From Melioribacteraceae bacterium (lineage in GTDB: Bacteria > Bacteroidota > Ignavibacteria > Ignavibacteriales > Melioribacteraceae), in the NCBI GenBank assembly GCA_016342755.1, contig JAEINS010000007.1, positions 1-64,000 on the forward strand: DNA of 64,000 nucleotides. Direction: 5' to 3'. This document shows positions 45,749 to 55,141 of the stretch, one piece after another (position 1 is the stretch's first letter; each line of letters starts with the position of its first letter). The translations under genes and the position numbers were made by a program. The notes below the pieces were generated by a model, which did not search any database, had not been told where the DNA came from, and worked only from the letters and a program-made list of their open reading frames with translations.

Positions 45749-46612
45749 GTGAAAGGAATTATTTTAGCAGGCGGTTCAGGAACAAGATTATATCCAATTA
45801 CACAAGTTTATAGTAAACAACTTACCGTAATTTATGACAAACCTTTAATTTATTATCCACTTTCTCTTTTAATGTTAGGATCAATAAAAGATATTTTAAT
45901 AATCTCTAACGAAGAAACAATTCCCTGGTATAAAAAACTGTTTAATGATGGTTCGCAATTGGGATTAAATATTGAATATGCTGTTCAGGAAGCACCAAAC
46001 GGAATTGCCCAGTCTTTTATTATTGGTGAAGATTTTATTGGTGATGATGATGTTACATTAGTTTTAGGCGATAATATTTTTTATGGCAAATTGGATTTCC
46101 TTTATAATGCTTTAAAAAACAACGAAGACGGAGCAACAATATTTGCCTATAGAGTAACTGATCCGGAACGTTACGGAATTGTTGAATTTGATAAAAACAA
46201 CAAAGCATTATCAATTGAAGAAAAACCTGAACATCCAAAATCGAGTTTTGCGGTTCCCGGACTTTATGTCTTTGATAATACAGTTGTAGAAATTTCGAAG
46301 AATCTTAAACCTTCTTCGCGCGGCGAACTGGAAATTACAGATGTAAACAAAAAATATCTTGAATCCGGGAAGCTTAAAGTAGAAAAAATTGGGCGCGGAG
46401 TTGCCTGGCTTGATACAGGAACACCGGAAGCACTTCTGCAGGCATCTAACTTTTTTGGTACAATTGAAGAACGGCAAGGCTTAAAAGTAGCCTGTCTCGA
46501 AGAGATTGCATATTTAAAAGGCTTTATTAATCGTGATGAGTTAGAAAACCTTCTCGGGAAAATGCCGAATTCTCGTTATAAAGAGTATATTTTAAGAATT
46601 CTTCAAGAATAA
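45749..46612 (+). CDS. rfbA: Glucose-1-phosphate thymidylyltransferase
   Basis: RfbA makes dTDP-glucose from dTTP and glucose-1-phosphate for deoxysugar synthesis. The start GIILAGGSGTRLYPIT and YYPLSLLMLGSIKDILII are diagnostic; VLGDNIFYG and GRGVAWLDTGTPEALLQA are also present. Length 287 is normal. I chose GTG at 45749, with GGAGG just upstream and one base after the previous stop. rfbB, rfbC and rfbD are not in the window. Confidence 0.96.
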   Translation: MKGIILAGGSGTRLYPITQVYSKQLTVIYDKPLIYYPLSLLMLGSIKDILIISNEETIPWYKKLFNDGSQLGLNIEYAVQEAPNGIAQSFIIGEDFIGDDDVTLVLGDNIFYGKLDFLYNALKNNEDGATIFAYRVTDPERYGIVEFDKNNKALSIEEKPEHPKSSFAVPGLYVFDNTVVEISKNLKPSSRGELEITDVNKKYLESGKLKVEKIGRGVAWLDTGTPEALLQASNFFGTIEERQGLKVACLEEIAYLKGFINRDELENLLGKMPNSRYKEYILRILQE

Positions 46613-46699
46613 TATTTTGATTTTAAATAAAATATAGGTAAAATAAGGTTTACAAAAGTAAAATTGGTATAATCCATCTTATTTTATGGAGAAAAGTTG

Positions 46700-49162
46700 A
46701 TGGGCTTCTTAAATAAATCGAAGAAAGAAACTGAAAAACTTGTTAATGAAAATGAAGAATTAAAAAACAGAATACGAGTTTTATTAGGTAAAAATAAAGA
46801 TTTAAACACGCTCGATAAAAAGATGAGTGATGCCCGGACTGAACTTTCCCAACTTTCTCTTCAAAATGAGGAAATTAGGCAAAATATTGCTGAATTAGAA
46901 TCTGAAAGAGATAATTTAATTGAGCAGACTAATCATCTTAGAGAAAATCCAGAAAACTTTAAACCAGATACCTCTCATTTAGAAAATAATAATGTTGAAT
47001 ATGAACAAAAGGTAAATGAGCTTGCTCTGCAGATTGAAGCAAAGGAAAATGCTTTTGAGCAATTAAATATTGAATTTGAATCGAAACAATCCGATATAAT
47101 TCGTCTGGATGAAAAAATTACAGAACTTGAAGAAAGACAAAATAATTTACTTAATGATGCAAAAGATCAGGAAATAATTTTAGAAGAATCTGATAGTGAT
47201 GAGATTGAAATAAGCAAACAGATTCTGGAAAGTGAATCGAGTCTGGCTGATATTTCCCGGAAAATTAATGATGCCAATGACGAGCTTAATCAAAAGAAAA
47301 ATGAAATTGAAGATTGTAAGAGGGAATTAGATTCTTTAAAAAGTAAAATAGAAGAAAAGAAAAGCGAGTCCGATTCTACTATTGATGAACTTGAAAGAAG
47401 CAGACAAGAGCTTGAAGACAGCAGACGTGATTTAGAAAAATACCAAAGTGAACTTTCTGAAAAACAGGGCGAAATTGAAAATTTAGCTAATCAGCTTACA
47501 GAAAGACAGAAAAAAATAGAAGATTCAAATCAGGTTGAACTTAAACACGGCGATTTAACCGGGCTTGAACAGAAACTTTTAGAAGCTAAAAATGAGCTGG
47601 AAAAAACAGCAATTGAACTTGAAGAGACAAAAAAAGAATTAGATCAGAAAAGAGAAGAAGTTGATCAGAATAACAGTTATCTGGAAGTTAGTAAAAACGA
47701 AGTTGATAGCAGCAGAACCGAGCTCGAAAATTTGAAAGTTCAATTAGAAGAAAAGCAAAAAGAGTTTGAAGAAGCAAATCGTAATTTTGAAAATGAAAAA
47801 GAAAACAGGCATTCTGAATTAAATAGCAAAGTTGATGAATTAGACACGGCTATTGAAACCAAGGAAAATGAAGTTGCGGATCTTGATAAAAATCTTGATG
47901 AGCTTAAGATTAAAAAAGAGGAAATAGAATCAGAGATTGAAATATTTGAAGAGAATCTTTATTCGGTAAGAGGAAAAGATCTGGAAATAAAGGAAATTAT
48001 TAACAGACTTAAAGCCGAGGAATTAGAGAAGACTGAAATTGTTAAGAAGCTTGAAGAAAAAATTGCCTTTAGTGAAGAAGTTAAAACAAATCTTGAATCG
48101 AATATCTCGATGTTAATTGGCGAATTAAATGAGCAGGACAGAAGTTTTAACGAGATGAATGAAAAGCGTGATGGAATTCTTCTTGAAATAAATGACAAAA
48201 GAAAAGAACTTGGCGAAATAAATAATTCGCTGGCTCTTTACAGTGAAAGGATAAATGATTTTAATAATCAGATTTTAGAAAAAGACACTGATATTAGAGA
48301 TTTGAAGGATGAAATTGCTTCTCTGGAAAATGTTGTTGCTGATGTAAATAATGAAATTCTTAAGCAAAAAAGTGAATCGGAAAATTATTCGGTGAAACTT
48401 GAAGAACTGGAAAGACAAATACGCGATACATCTGATAGAAAATTTGCAATAGAAGAAAGCAGCTTAAATATTGAGAATAAAATAGCCGATACATTAAAAA
48501 GATTTAATGATGAGTTGAGCGGGTCTAAATCGAGACTGAATGAAGTAAGATTGGAAATTGTTGGAGCTGAGAAAAAACTAAGAGAGTTTGATCAGAAGAT
48601 TGGTATTAAACGGGACGAAAGTGATAAACTTAATGCAGAGTTAATTCTTAAAAAAGAAGAAAAAAATACCTTAGAGCAGACAATTGGAAATCTGATTAAC
48701 CAGAAAAATTTCTTTAATGATGAAATATTAAATCTGAAGGATATTGAAAACAGACGCAGAATGCATTTGGAAGAGATTAAAAATGAATATGATCTTTTAA
48801 GAAATCAGAAAAATGATCTTGAAAATGAAGTAAAAATGCTGCTTACTCATTTAAACGATAGTTACAACGAATCGGACACAAGAAAACAAGAAATTATAAA
48901 TGAGATTAATTCTCTTGAAGAACAAATAGATATTTTAGCAAATGAAAGATCGGTTGCCAATAAGGATCTTCAAGAAATAAAGGAACAAATTTCTGATCAT
49001 AAATTAGAAAAAGAAAAATATGCGGCTAAGATTTCTCAGATGGTTGCATTAGAAAAGAAAATTCAATCTAAAATAGATTATATGCAAATTGAATCTGGTG
49101 AGATTGAAACCGTACCCGCCGAAGAATCCGAAGAAATACCGGGGGAAGAAATTCCAGAATAG
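46700..49162 (+). CDS. Long coiled-coil protein, 820 residues
   Basis: Almost the entire protein is charged heptad sequence rich in E, K, L, N and D, from about residue 10 to 800, with an acidic tail (EEIPGEEIPE). No enzymatic domain, signal peptide or membrane segment is seen. Parts resemble SMC or filament-type coiled coils only in composition. It has a GGAG before the ATG at 46700. A cytoskeletal or scaffolding role is plausible but unproved. Confidence 0.8.
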   Translation: MGFLNKSKKETEKLVNENEELKNRIRVLLGKNKDLNTLDKKMSDARTELSQLSLQNEEIRQNIAELESERDNLIEQTNHLRENPENFKPDTSHLENNNVEYEQKVNELALQIEAKENAFEQLNIEFESKQSDIIRLDEKITELEERQNNLLNDAKDQEIILEESDSDEIEISKQILESESSLADISRKINDANDELNQKKNEIEDCKRELDSLKSKIEEKKSESDSTIDELERSRQELEDSRRDLEKYQSELSEKQGEIENLANQLTERQKKIEDSNQVELKHGDLTGLEQKLLEAKNELEKTAIELEETKKELDQKREEVDQNNSYLEVSKNEVDSSRTELENLKVQLEEKQKEFEEANRNFENEKENRHSELNSKVDELDTAIETKENEVADLDKNLDELKIKKEEIESEIEIFEENLYSVRGKDLEIKEIINRLKAEELEKTEIVKKLEEKIAFSEEVKTNLESNISMLIGELNEQDRSFNEMNEKRDGILLEINDKRKELGEINNSLALYSERINDFNNQILEKDTDIRDLKDEIASLENVVADVNNEILKQKSESENYSVKLEELERQIRDTSDRKFAIEESSLNIENKIADTLKRFNDELSGSKSRLNEVRLEIVGAEKKLREFDQKIGIKRDESDKLNAELILKKEEKNTLEQTIGNLINQKNFFNDEILNLKDIENRRRMHLEEIKNEYDLLRNQKNDLENEVKMLLTHLNDSYNESDTRKQEIINEINSLEEQIDILANERSVANKDLQEIKEQISDHKLEKEKYAAKISQMVALEKKIQSKIDYMQIESGEIETVPAEESEEIPGEEIPE

Positions 49163-49506
49163 TTAAGATAAATTATCGTCGTATAGAATTTTCCTGTTGA
49201 TTCGGTGATTATCTAGATGTAAAGTCCCGGACAAATTTTCCAATTAAAACACTAATCTTATAAATAAGACATGAGTTTGTTGATAAACATATACAATATA
49301 AAATTGAGCATTATGTCAGTTCCAGTGAAGTGGAGAACTAGCTATTTTTAGGGTGTTTTCACTCTTCGACAGGCTCAGAGTGACATATTAATTTATCTGT
49401 ACATTTGTCAACAGTCTGACATTTATATAATTTTTAATTTATTTTTGTATTCAGATACTGATAATGTATTTTAAAAGTTGTTAAATTTAAATTAATGGAA
49501 ATTTGA
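49163..49506. other. 344-bp intergenic region with a small palindromic repeat
   Basis: No gene is seen. A hairpin TCACTCT/AGAGTGA (49360-49384) encloses CGACAGGCTC; the word CTTCGACAGGCTCAGAGTGA resembles a dispersed intergenic repeat I recall from many bacterial genomes. It may be a small repeat element. The promoter of the downstream SGNH cassette should lie between it and 49506. Confidence 0.4.
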
Positions 49507-50106
49507 TTGAACTTAATTCTTATTCTTTTGATGAATCTCTTATTTCAGAATTCTGATTATTCTGAAACTGCCGTACAAAAAATTGATGTTGTAATGCTTG
49601 GAAATTCTTTAACACACGGCGGTAATTGGAATATGTTGTTGAAAAGAAATAACATAGCTGAGCAGGGAATTGAAAGTGACAGTTTAAAAGGATTTATAAA
49701 CAGAGTTAATGAAGTAATAAAATTACGACCCAGACTTTGTTTTGTAATGGGTGGAATAAATGATATTTATAAATGGAGAAATACAAGAGAAATATTTTCC
49801 GATTATAAAATACTGCTTAATAAATTGAAAAAAGCCGGCATAGAGCCTGTAATTCAGTCAACATTATTAACCGGTAAAAAATATCCCCATTCAGGTGATA
49901 GAAATAAAGAAGTAGTTAACCTTAACGAATTGTTAAAAAAATATGCTCTAATAAGAAAAGTGAAATTTATTGATCTGAATAAAAAAATGTCTGAAGATGG
50001 ATTTTTAAAAGAAGATTTAACCTGGGACGGAGTTCATCTAAATAAAAATGGTTATAAGATCTGGAGCAAAGAAATAGATGCAGTTTTGCTTGAAAAAAAA
50101 ATATAA
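49507..50106 (+). CDS. SGNH/GDSL hydrolase, likely exported
   Basis: Blocks of the SGNH family are clear: GNSLTHGGNW with the nucleophile near residue 34, GGINDIYKW, and WDGVHLNKNGY carrying the catalytic Asp and His. A short hydrophobic N-terminus (LILILLMNLLF) suggests export. The start is probably TTG at 49507; an internal ATG would remove most of the signal. The gene begins a three-gene cassette with a second SGNH protein and an MBOAT acyltransferase. Confidence 0.85.
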   Translation: MNLILILLMNLLFQNSDYSETAVQKIDVVMLGNSLTHGGNWNMLLKRNNIAEQGIESDSLKGFINRVNEVIKLRPRLCFVMGGINDIYKWRNTREIFSDYKILLNKLKKAGIEPVIQSTLLTGKKYPHSGDRNKEVVNLNELLKKYALIRKVKFIDLNKKMSEDGFLKEDLTWDGVHLNKNGYKIWSKEIDAVLLEKKI

Positions 50107-50123
50107 AAGTTACAGGAAACTAA

Positions 50124-51557
50124 ATGAATAAAAATTATAGAAAACAGCCAATACTAATTTTAACATTCACTATGTTAATACTTTTTTCGCTCTCGTTTTT
50201 ACCCGATGAGCTGGAAGTATTTGGAGTTTCAATAAAACATGTTGATATAATATCAGACTTAAAATCAGATCCGGAAGAAGAATATTATGAGGATGATAAT
50301 AGCGGTGAAGATACTTTAGATATTGATGAAGATGATTCTGAAGAACCTATTGAAGCAGGTATAACTATTCTTAATGATGCTCTGGAATTATCCTCCGATT
50401 TTGTAAAACATGAATCGGATAAAATAGAAAATTACCTTAGCAGCAATTTGCAATTTAAAACTTTACCTCTAAAAGGGAATACAGCGCAGATGAAATATTT
50501 TTACGATGCGCTGAAAAAATCAAAATCAGAGAAAATAAGAATTGCGCATTATGGCGATTCCGCAATTGAAGGTGATAACATTACGTCTGAAATCCGTAAA
50601 AATATGCAGAAGAAATTTGGCGGAAAGGGAGTTGGTTTTTTGGCAATTACTTCACAGGATATCCGTTTCAGACCAACAACAGAACACACTTTTTCTAATG
50701 ACTGGGAAAGCGCGTCTATATTTACACGTAATTCTAAAAAATTGCCGGTCGGTATTAATGGGGAAGTATTTATACCTAAAGTTAAAAGCTGGGTTGAGTA
50801 TTATGCAACGGGAACATATTCATCGATCAGAAATTTTAAAGAAGCCAGATTATTTTATAGCGATGGAGCGGGATCTGAACTTACTTATACATTTGATGAG
50901 AAAAGTAGTAATTCTGAAAAATTAACAGGCAGAAATAAAATTACTGAGTTAACACTCGACTCGAAACGAAGCTCTAGGAGAGTAAAAATTGAGTTTAATA
51001 AGGTTAAAGATGTAAAGCTCTATGGAATGAGTCTGGAAGGCGGTAATGGCGTTTATGTGGATAATTTCCCGCTAAGAGGGAATTCCGGTGTGTCGATGCA
51101 AAATATACCGGTCGGGAATCTTAAAGAGTTTTCAAAAATGCTTAATTACAAATTGATAATTCTTTATTTTGGATTAAATGTTGTATCGGACAAAAAAATG
51201 AAACTTGGCTGGTATGAAAAAGAAATGATAAAAGTTATTCAACAACTGAAAGAAGCATTCCCGAAAACAAGTATTTTAGTAGTTAGTGTAAGCGATAAAA
51301 GTGTTAAGAAGGGTTCAAGGTTTGTTACAAATGCAATGGTTCCTAAACTGGTTAAAACCCAGGAGAAAATTGCTGAAGAAACAAATGTTGCTTTCTGGAA
51401 TTTATACGAAGCAATGGGCGGCAAAAACGCAATGCATAATTGGGTTAAAAGCACACCGCCGCTGGCAACAAAAGATTATACGCACTTTACGCTTAAAGGT
51501 TCAATTAAAGTTGGCGAAATGCTGAGCGAAGTTTTATTAAACGGTGCCGGGAAATAA
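50124..51557 (+). CDS. Large SGNH-fold protein of an O-acylation system
   Basis: An N-terminal membrane anchor (about 10-27) and a strongly acidic linker (about 48-76) precede an SGNH domain with AHYGDSAIEGD (nucleophile near residue 146), LYFGLNVVSD and a DYTHFTLKG block. An insertion of roughly 130 residues with beta-strands separates the first and later blocks. This suits the AlgJ/AlgX/PatB-type partners of MBOAT proteins, which complete O-acetylation in the periplasm. The 17-bp gap upstream and 8-bp gap to the MBOAT gene indicate one operon. Confidence 0.8.
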   Translation: MNKNYRKQPILILTFTMLILFSLSFLPDELEVFGVSIKHVDIISDLKSDPEEEYYEDDNSGEDTLDIDEDDSEEPIEAGITILNDALELSSDFVKHESDKIENYLSSNLQFKTLPLKGNTAQMKYFYDALKKSKSEKIRIAHYGDSAIEGDNITSEIRKNMQKKFGGKGVGFLAITSQDIRFRPTTEHTFSNDWESASIFTRNSKKLPVGINGEVFIPKVKSWVEYYATGTYSSIRNFKEARLFYSDGAGSELTYTFDEKSSNSEKLTGRNKITELTLDSKRSSRRVKIEFNKVKDVKLYGMSLEGGNGVYVDNFPLRGNSGVSMQNIPVGNLKEFSKMLNYKLIILYFGLNVVSDKKMKLGWYEKEMIKVIQQLKEAFPKTSILVVSVSDKSVKKGSRFVTNAMVPKLVKTQEKIAEETNVAFWNLYEAMGGKNAMHNWVKSTPPLATKDYTHFTLKGSIKVGEMLSEVLLNGAGK

Positions 51558-51565
51558 TAATACAC

Positions 51566-53032
51566 ATGGCAGATTTTTTAGATAGACTTTTCCTGCTGAT
51601 TCAGTATGATCCTTTTGAGCCGATGATATTTAACAGCGGCTTTTTCATGTTTTTGTTTTTAGGATGTATTGTTTTTTATCAGGTAGTTGTTAATAATAAA
51701 AGAGCGCGGATTTTATATCTCCTAATATTTTCTCTCTACTTTTATTATAAGTCCAGCGGAATTTATTTCCTTCTGCTAATTATTAGTTCCATAATAGATT
51801 ATAGTGCCGGTAAATGGATTGCTGAGACTAGTAGCCAGGCTAAAAAGAGATTATTACTGATCTTAAGCATTGTTACAAATTTTGGCCTACTGGGTTATTT
51901 TAAGTACACAAACTTTTTTATAAATACTTTTAACGATCTTAATTTAGGAACATTTGAAACATCAGATATTTTTCTTCCTGTTGGAATATCATTTTTTACC
52001 TTTCAATCGTTAAGTTATACAATTGATGTTTACAGGGGTAAGCTTGACTGGGAAAAGAATTTTACTGACTTTTTGTTTTTCGTTTCATTTTTCCCGCAGC
52101 TTGTTGCCGGACCTATTGTAAGAGCAAAAGATTTTCTTCCGCAAATTCATAAAGAAATATTTGTAAGTAAAGACGATATTGCACGTGCTACATTTTTAAT
52201 TATTGCCGGGCTCTTTAAAAAAGCTATTATAGCTGATTATATCTCTATTAACTTTGTAGACAGAGTTTTTGAAATGCCTCTTCGATACACCGGTGTTGAA
52301 AATCTTTTAGCTCTTTATGGATACGCTTTGCAGATATATTGCGATTTCTCAGGTTATTCTGATATGGCGATTGGTATTGCTTTGCTGCTTGGATTCAAAC
52401 TGCCAATAAATTTTGATTCACCTTATAAAGCTGCTACTATAACTGAGTTTTGGAGACGCTGGCATATTTCGCTTTCTTCATGGCTTAAAGACTATCTTTA
52501 TATTTCATTAGGCGGAAATAAAAAAGGTAAACTTAAACAGTATAGAAATTTAATGTTAACAATGCTTCTTGGAGGCTTGTGGCACGGAGCTGCGTGGAAG
52601 TTTGTTGTATGGGGCGGAGTTCATGGTCTTGCGCTGGCTGTAGAAAAAATTCTGAACATACCGGAATTAGTTAAGAAAAATAGGATGTTGAGAGTAGTTG
52701 GAATGTTAATCACTTTTCATATTGTTTGTTTATGCTGGGTATTTTTCAGAGCGGGTACATTCCAGCTCGGTCTGGATATGATCAATCAGATACTCTTCTT
52801 TTTCCATGCTAATGTTTTTATCCAGTTTATAGATGGTTATCCAAGTGTTTTATTCTTAATGATAGTAGGATTACTTGTTCACTTCACACCAAAATCATTA
52901 GAAATTAAAACCGAATTACTGATTGGAAAACTCCCGGTACTTGGAAAAGCATTTCTTGTTGCGGCAGTAATTTGGCTAGTTATACAAGTACAATCATCGG
53001 AGATGCAGCCCTTTATATATTTCCAGTTTTAA
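51566..53032 (+). CDS. MBOAT-family O-acyltransferase (AlgI/DltB/PatA-like)
   Basis: It moves acyl groups, usually acetyl, across the inner membrane onto extracytoplasmic polymers. About ten membrane helices are visible. The family stretches FLPVGISFFTFQSLSYTID, FWRRWHISLSSW (histidine 300) and LLGGLWHGAAW with the conserved histidine 340 are intact. Length 488 is typical of AlgI. The acceptor polymer is unknown, as no biosynthesis genes flank the cassette. Confidence 0.95.
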   Translation: MADFLDRLFLLIQYDPFEPMIFNSGFFMFLFLGCIVFYQVVVNNKRARILYLLIFSLYFYYKSSGIYFLLLIISSIIDYSAGKWIAETSSQAKKRLLLILSIVTNFGLLGYFKYTNFFINTFNDLNLGTFETSDIFLPVGISFFTFQSLSYTIDVYRGKLDWEKNFTDFLFFVSFFPQLVAGPIVRAKDFLPQIHKEIFVSKDDIARATFLIIAGLFKKAIIADYISINFVDRVFEMPLRYTGVENLLALYGYALQIYCDFSGYSDMAIGIALLLGFKLPINFDSPYKAATITEFWRRWHISLSSWLKDYLYISLGGNKKGKLKQYRNLMLTMLLGGLWHGAAWKFVVWGGVHGLALAVEKILNIPELVKKNRMLRVVGMLITFHIVCLCWVFFRAGTFQLGLDMINQILFFFHANVFIQFIDGYPSVLFLMIVGLLVHFTPKSLEIKTELLIGKLPVLGKAFLVAAVIWLVIQVQSSEMQPFIYFQF

Positions 53033-53085
53033 TAAAATAATATTGAATTTTGCTAATACTATAAATCTCTATTCAATATATATTC

Positions 53086-54315
53086 TTAAATCCCAATCAA
53101 CTGATTATCCTTAACCAAAACTCTGTCTTGTAAGTAATATTCGTTTGGAGAGTTCGGATCTAAAAGCCATTTAATTCTATTAATTCCTTCTGTAATTTCT
53201 TCAATAGAACCGCAATAACTAATTCTTAAATAACCTTCCGATCCAAAATCAATTCCGGGAACTGTTAAAACAAAAGTTTTATCCATAATAAGTTTTGCAA
53301 GTTTTACGGAGTCATTTTCAATTTTGCTGAAATTAACAAAACTGTAGAAAGTACCTTCTGGTCTAATTATTTCAATATTAGGAATTGATTTCAGCAAGTC
53401 TAAAAGTATGTTTCGGTTATGCTGTAAGTTCAATCTTAAATCTTCAATTTCTCTTTGCTCACCTTCTAAGGCTGCGAGAGCTCCAACTTGTCCAAGTATA
53501 GAAGGACCAGAAGTCTGATGAGCCTGAATGTTGGTCATGGCAGTGATTAAAACCGGATTAGCAATTGCCCAGCCTATTCTAAAACCAGTCATGGCAAAAG
53601 CCTTAGAGACTCCGTTTGTAATTATTAATTTAGAGTCAGCCGAAAGGTCAGAAACAAATTCCAGCGGATTTACTTTTTTCTTTTCATCAAAAATAAGTTC
53701 GTTGTAAATATCATCCATTATTAAATAGATGTTTTTCTGCTCGCAAAATTCAATTATTTGTCTTATAAATTCTTTTGGATAAACTTTACCGGAAGGGTTA
53801 TTCGGACTGTTGATAATTACAGCTTTTGTATTTGCATTAAACGACTTTTCAAAATCTTCAATTTTAGGAATAAAACCATTTTGTTCAGTGTTAATCGGAA
53901 TTCCTTTTGCGCCGCATATTATAGCCATTTCAGGATAACTTACCCAATAAGGCGAAGGATATAAAATTTCATCACCGGGATTTAAAATAGCCTGAAGAGC
54001 AACCATTATAGCTTGTTTTGCTCCGCTTGATATGATAATATTTTCAGAAGAAAATTTGTGAAAATAATTTTTTTCGGTGTATTTAATAACTGCTTTTTTT
54101 AGATCTGGAATTCCGCTTGCCGGGCTATATCTTACTTCACCCGAGTTCAGTAAATTTTTTGTGGCTATAATTGCCGATTCCGGAGCTTTGCTTTTAGGTT
54201 CGCCACCGCCCAAATGAATAATAGGTTTGCCAAGTCTTTTAAATTCTGCTGCTTTTTGATTTAAGCATAAAGTCGGAGATTCTTTAAGAAATTCAGCCAT
54301 TCTGCTAATAGTCAT
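53086..54315 (-). CDS. Class I aminotransferase (aspartate aminotransferase type), second copy
   Basis: PLP enzyme with GGGEPKSKAPESAI near the N-terminus, SPNNPSGKVYP and the PLP lysine in NGVSKAFAMTGFRIGW. Length 409. It shares the fold and many stretches (PGDEILYPSPYWVSYPEM) with the copy at 38379-39572 but is clearly divergent, so a different amino-acid preference is likely. It is convergent with the MBOAT gene. Confidence 0.9.
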   Translation of the reverse strand: MTISRMAEFLKESPTLCLNQKAAEFKRLGKPIIHLGGGEPKSKAPESAIIATKNLLNSGEVRYSPASGIPDLKKAVIKYTEKNYFHKFSSENIIISSGAKQAIMVALQAILNPGDEILYPSPYWVSYPEMAIICGAKGIPINTEQNGFIPKIEDFEKSFNANTKAVIINSPNNPSGKVYPKEFIRQIIEFCEQKNIYLIMDDIYNELIFDEKKKVNPLEFVSDLSADSKLIITNGVSKAFAMTGFRIGWAIANPVLITAMTNIQAHQTSGPSILGQVGALAALEGEQREIEDLRLNLQHNRNILLDLLKSIPNIEIIRPEGTFYSFVNFSKIENDSVKLAKLIMDKTFVLTVPGIDFGSEGYLRISYCGSIEEITEGINRIKWLLDPNSPNEYYLQDRVLVKDNQLIGI

Positions 54316-54507
54316 AATTCACCTGAAAAATTAGTCAAACAGTAAAAAAACAGATCAAAAAAAATGATAATTCACACAAAATTCAGTTTGGTCAGAACTA
54401 AATCTACTCAATTATAATCGAGTATAACGGATAACCTAGTAAAAAAATGAGGTTATTGCAATAGGGTTTATTTAATAAGGGAATGAATAAATTTGAACTT
54501 ATATAAT

Positions 54508-54578
54508 GAGCTGTTTTAAATAATAATTTTAAAGAATTGAATAAAAACTCAAGTTTTGATTAACATTTAAAACAGCTC
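54508..54578. repeat. Perfect 14-bp inverted repeat around 43 bp
   Basis: GAGCTGTTTTAAAT (54508-54521) is the exact reverse complement of ATTTAAAACAGCTC (54565-54578). The interior is AT-rich and holds a second small dyad, AAAACTCAAGTTTT. It lies 8 bp beyond the stop of the next minus-strand gene, so it could be a terminator stem or a tiny MITE-like insertion. Confidence 0.6.
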
Positions 54579-54585
54579 TAAATCA

Positions 54586-55059
54586 TTAAATTCTATTCTT
54601 AGAACTAAACCTTCCTAATTTTGGGTGAACAAGATTTTCGAAATCGTTAAAACGCATTTTCATAAGTTCTGTATGAGAACCTGCGTTAAAGAGAATATCT
54701 TCATCCTCAACTAAACTATCAGCAACAACTACATCCATTCCATAAAGATTTCCAAATGGGGGCATTGCACCAACTTCACAATCAGGAAATTTATCCTTGA
54801 ATTCCTGTTCGTTAGCAAGCCTTATATTCTGGCAGCCAATTTCTGTTCTAAGTTTATCTAAATTAAGATGATAAGAAGCAGGCAGAACAGCCATTTGTAA
54901 TTTCCCGTCAACTTTTACTAAAACAGTTTTAGCAAGTTTTTTTCCGGGAATATGCGCGGCGGCGGCAATTTCCTGAGCTGTAAAGGCTTGTGGGTGCTTT
55001 GATATAGAATAGTTAATATGATTAGTATCAAGAAAGTTTTGAATTTGTTTAACTGGCAT
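54586..55059 (-). CDS. YbaK/ProX-type aminoacyl-tRNA deacylase, second copy
   Basis: The YbaK/prolyl-tRNA synthetase-associated fold is seen in YSISKHPQAFTAQEIAAAAH, KKLAKTVLVKVDGKLQMAVLP and GAMPPFGNLYGMDV. It belongs to a branch different from the ybaK gene at 28702 and lacks its GGCSP loop. Family members remove wrongly attached amino acids such as alanine or cysteine from tRNA. A strong AAGGAGG precedes the ATG. Specificity is not readable. Confidence 0.85.
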   Translation of the reverse strand: MPVKQIQNFLDTNHINYSISKHPQAFTAQEIAAAAHIPGKKLAKTVLVKVDGKLQMAVLPASYHLNLDKLRTEIGCQNIRLANEQEFKDKFPDCEVGAMPPFGNLYGMDVVVADSLVEDEDILFNAGSHTELMKMRFNDFENLVHPKLGRFSSKNRI

Positions 55060-55141
55060 AGCAACCTCCTTATTTGTTTGGCTGTCTACGCGAACCGGAA
55101 TACATTATATAGAAAACAATTTTGAAAATGCAGCCAATAAT

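Noticed and set aside
49360-49384. CRISPR-like or riboswitch element
   Set aside because: It is a single short hairpin without regular spacing or a riboswitch core; at most a small dispersed repeat.
50542-50925. 127-codon ORF in another frame inside the large SGNH gene
   Set aside because: The SGNH frame has catalytic motifs throughout this region; the alternative frame has none.
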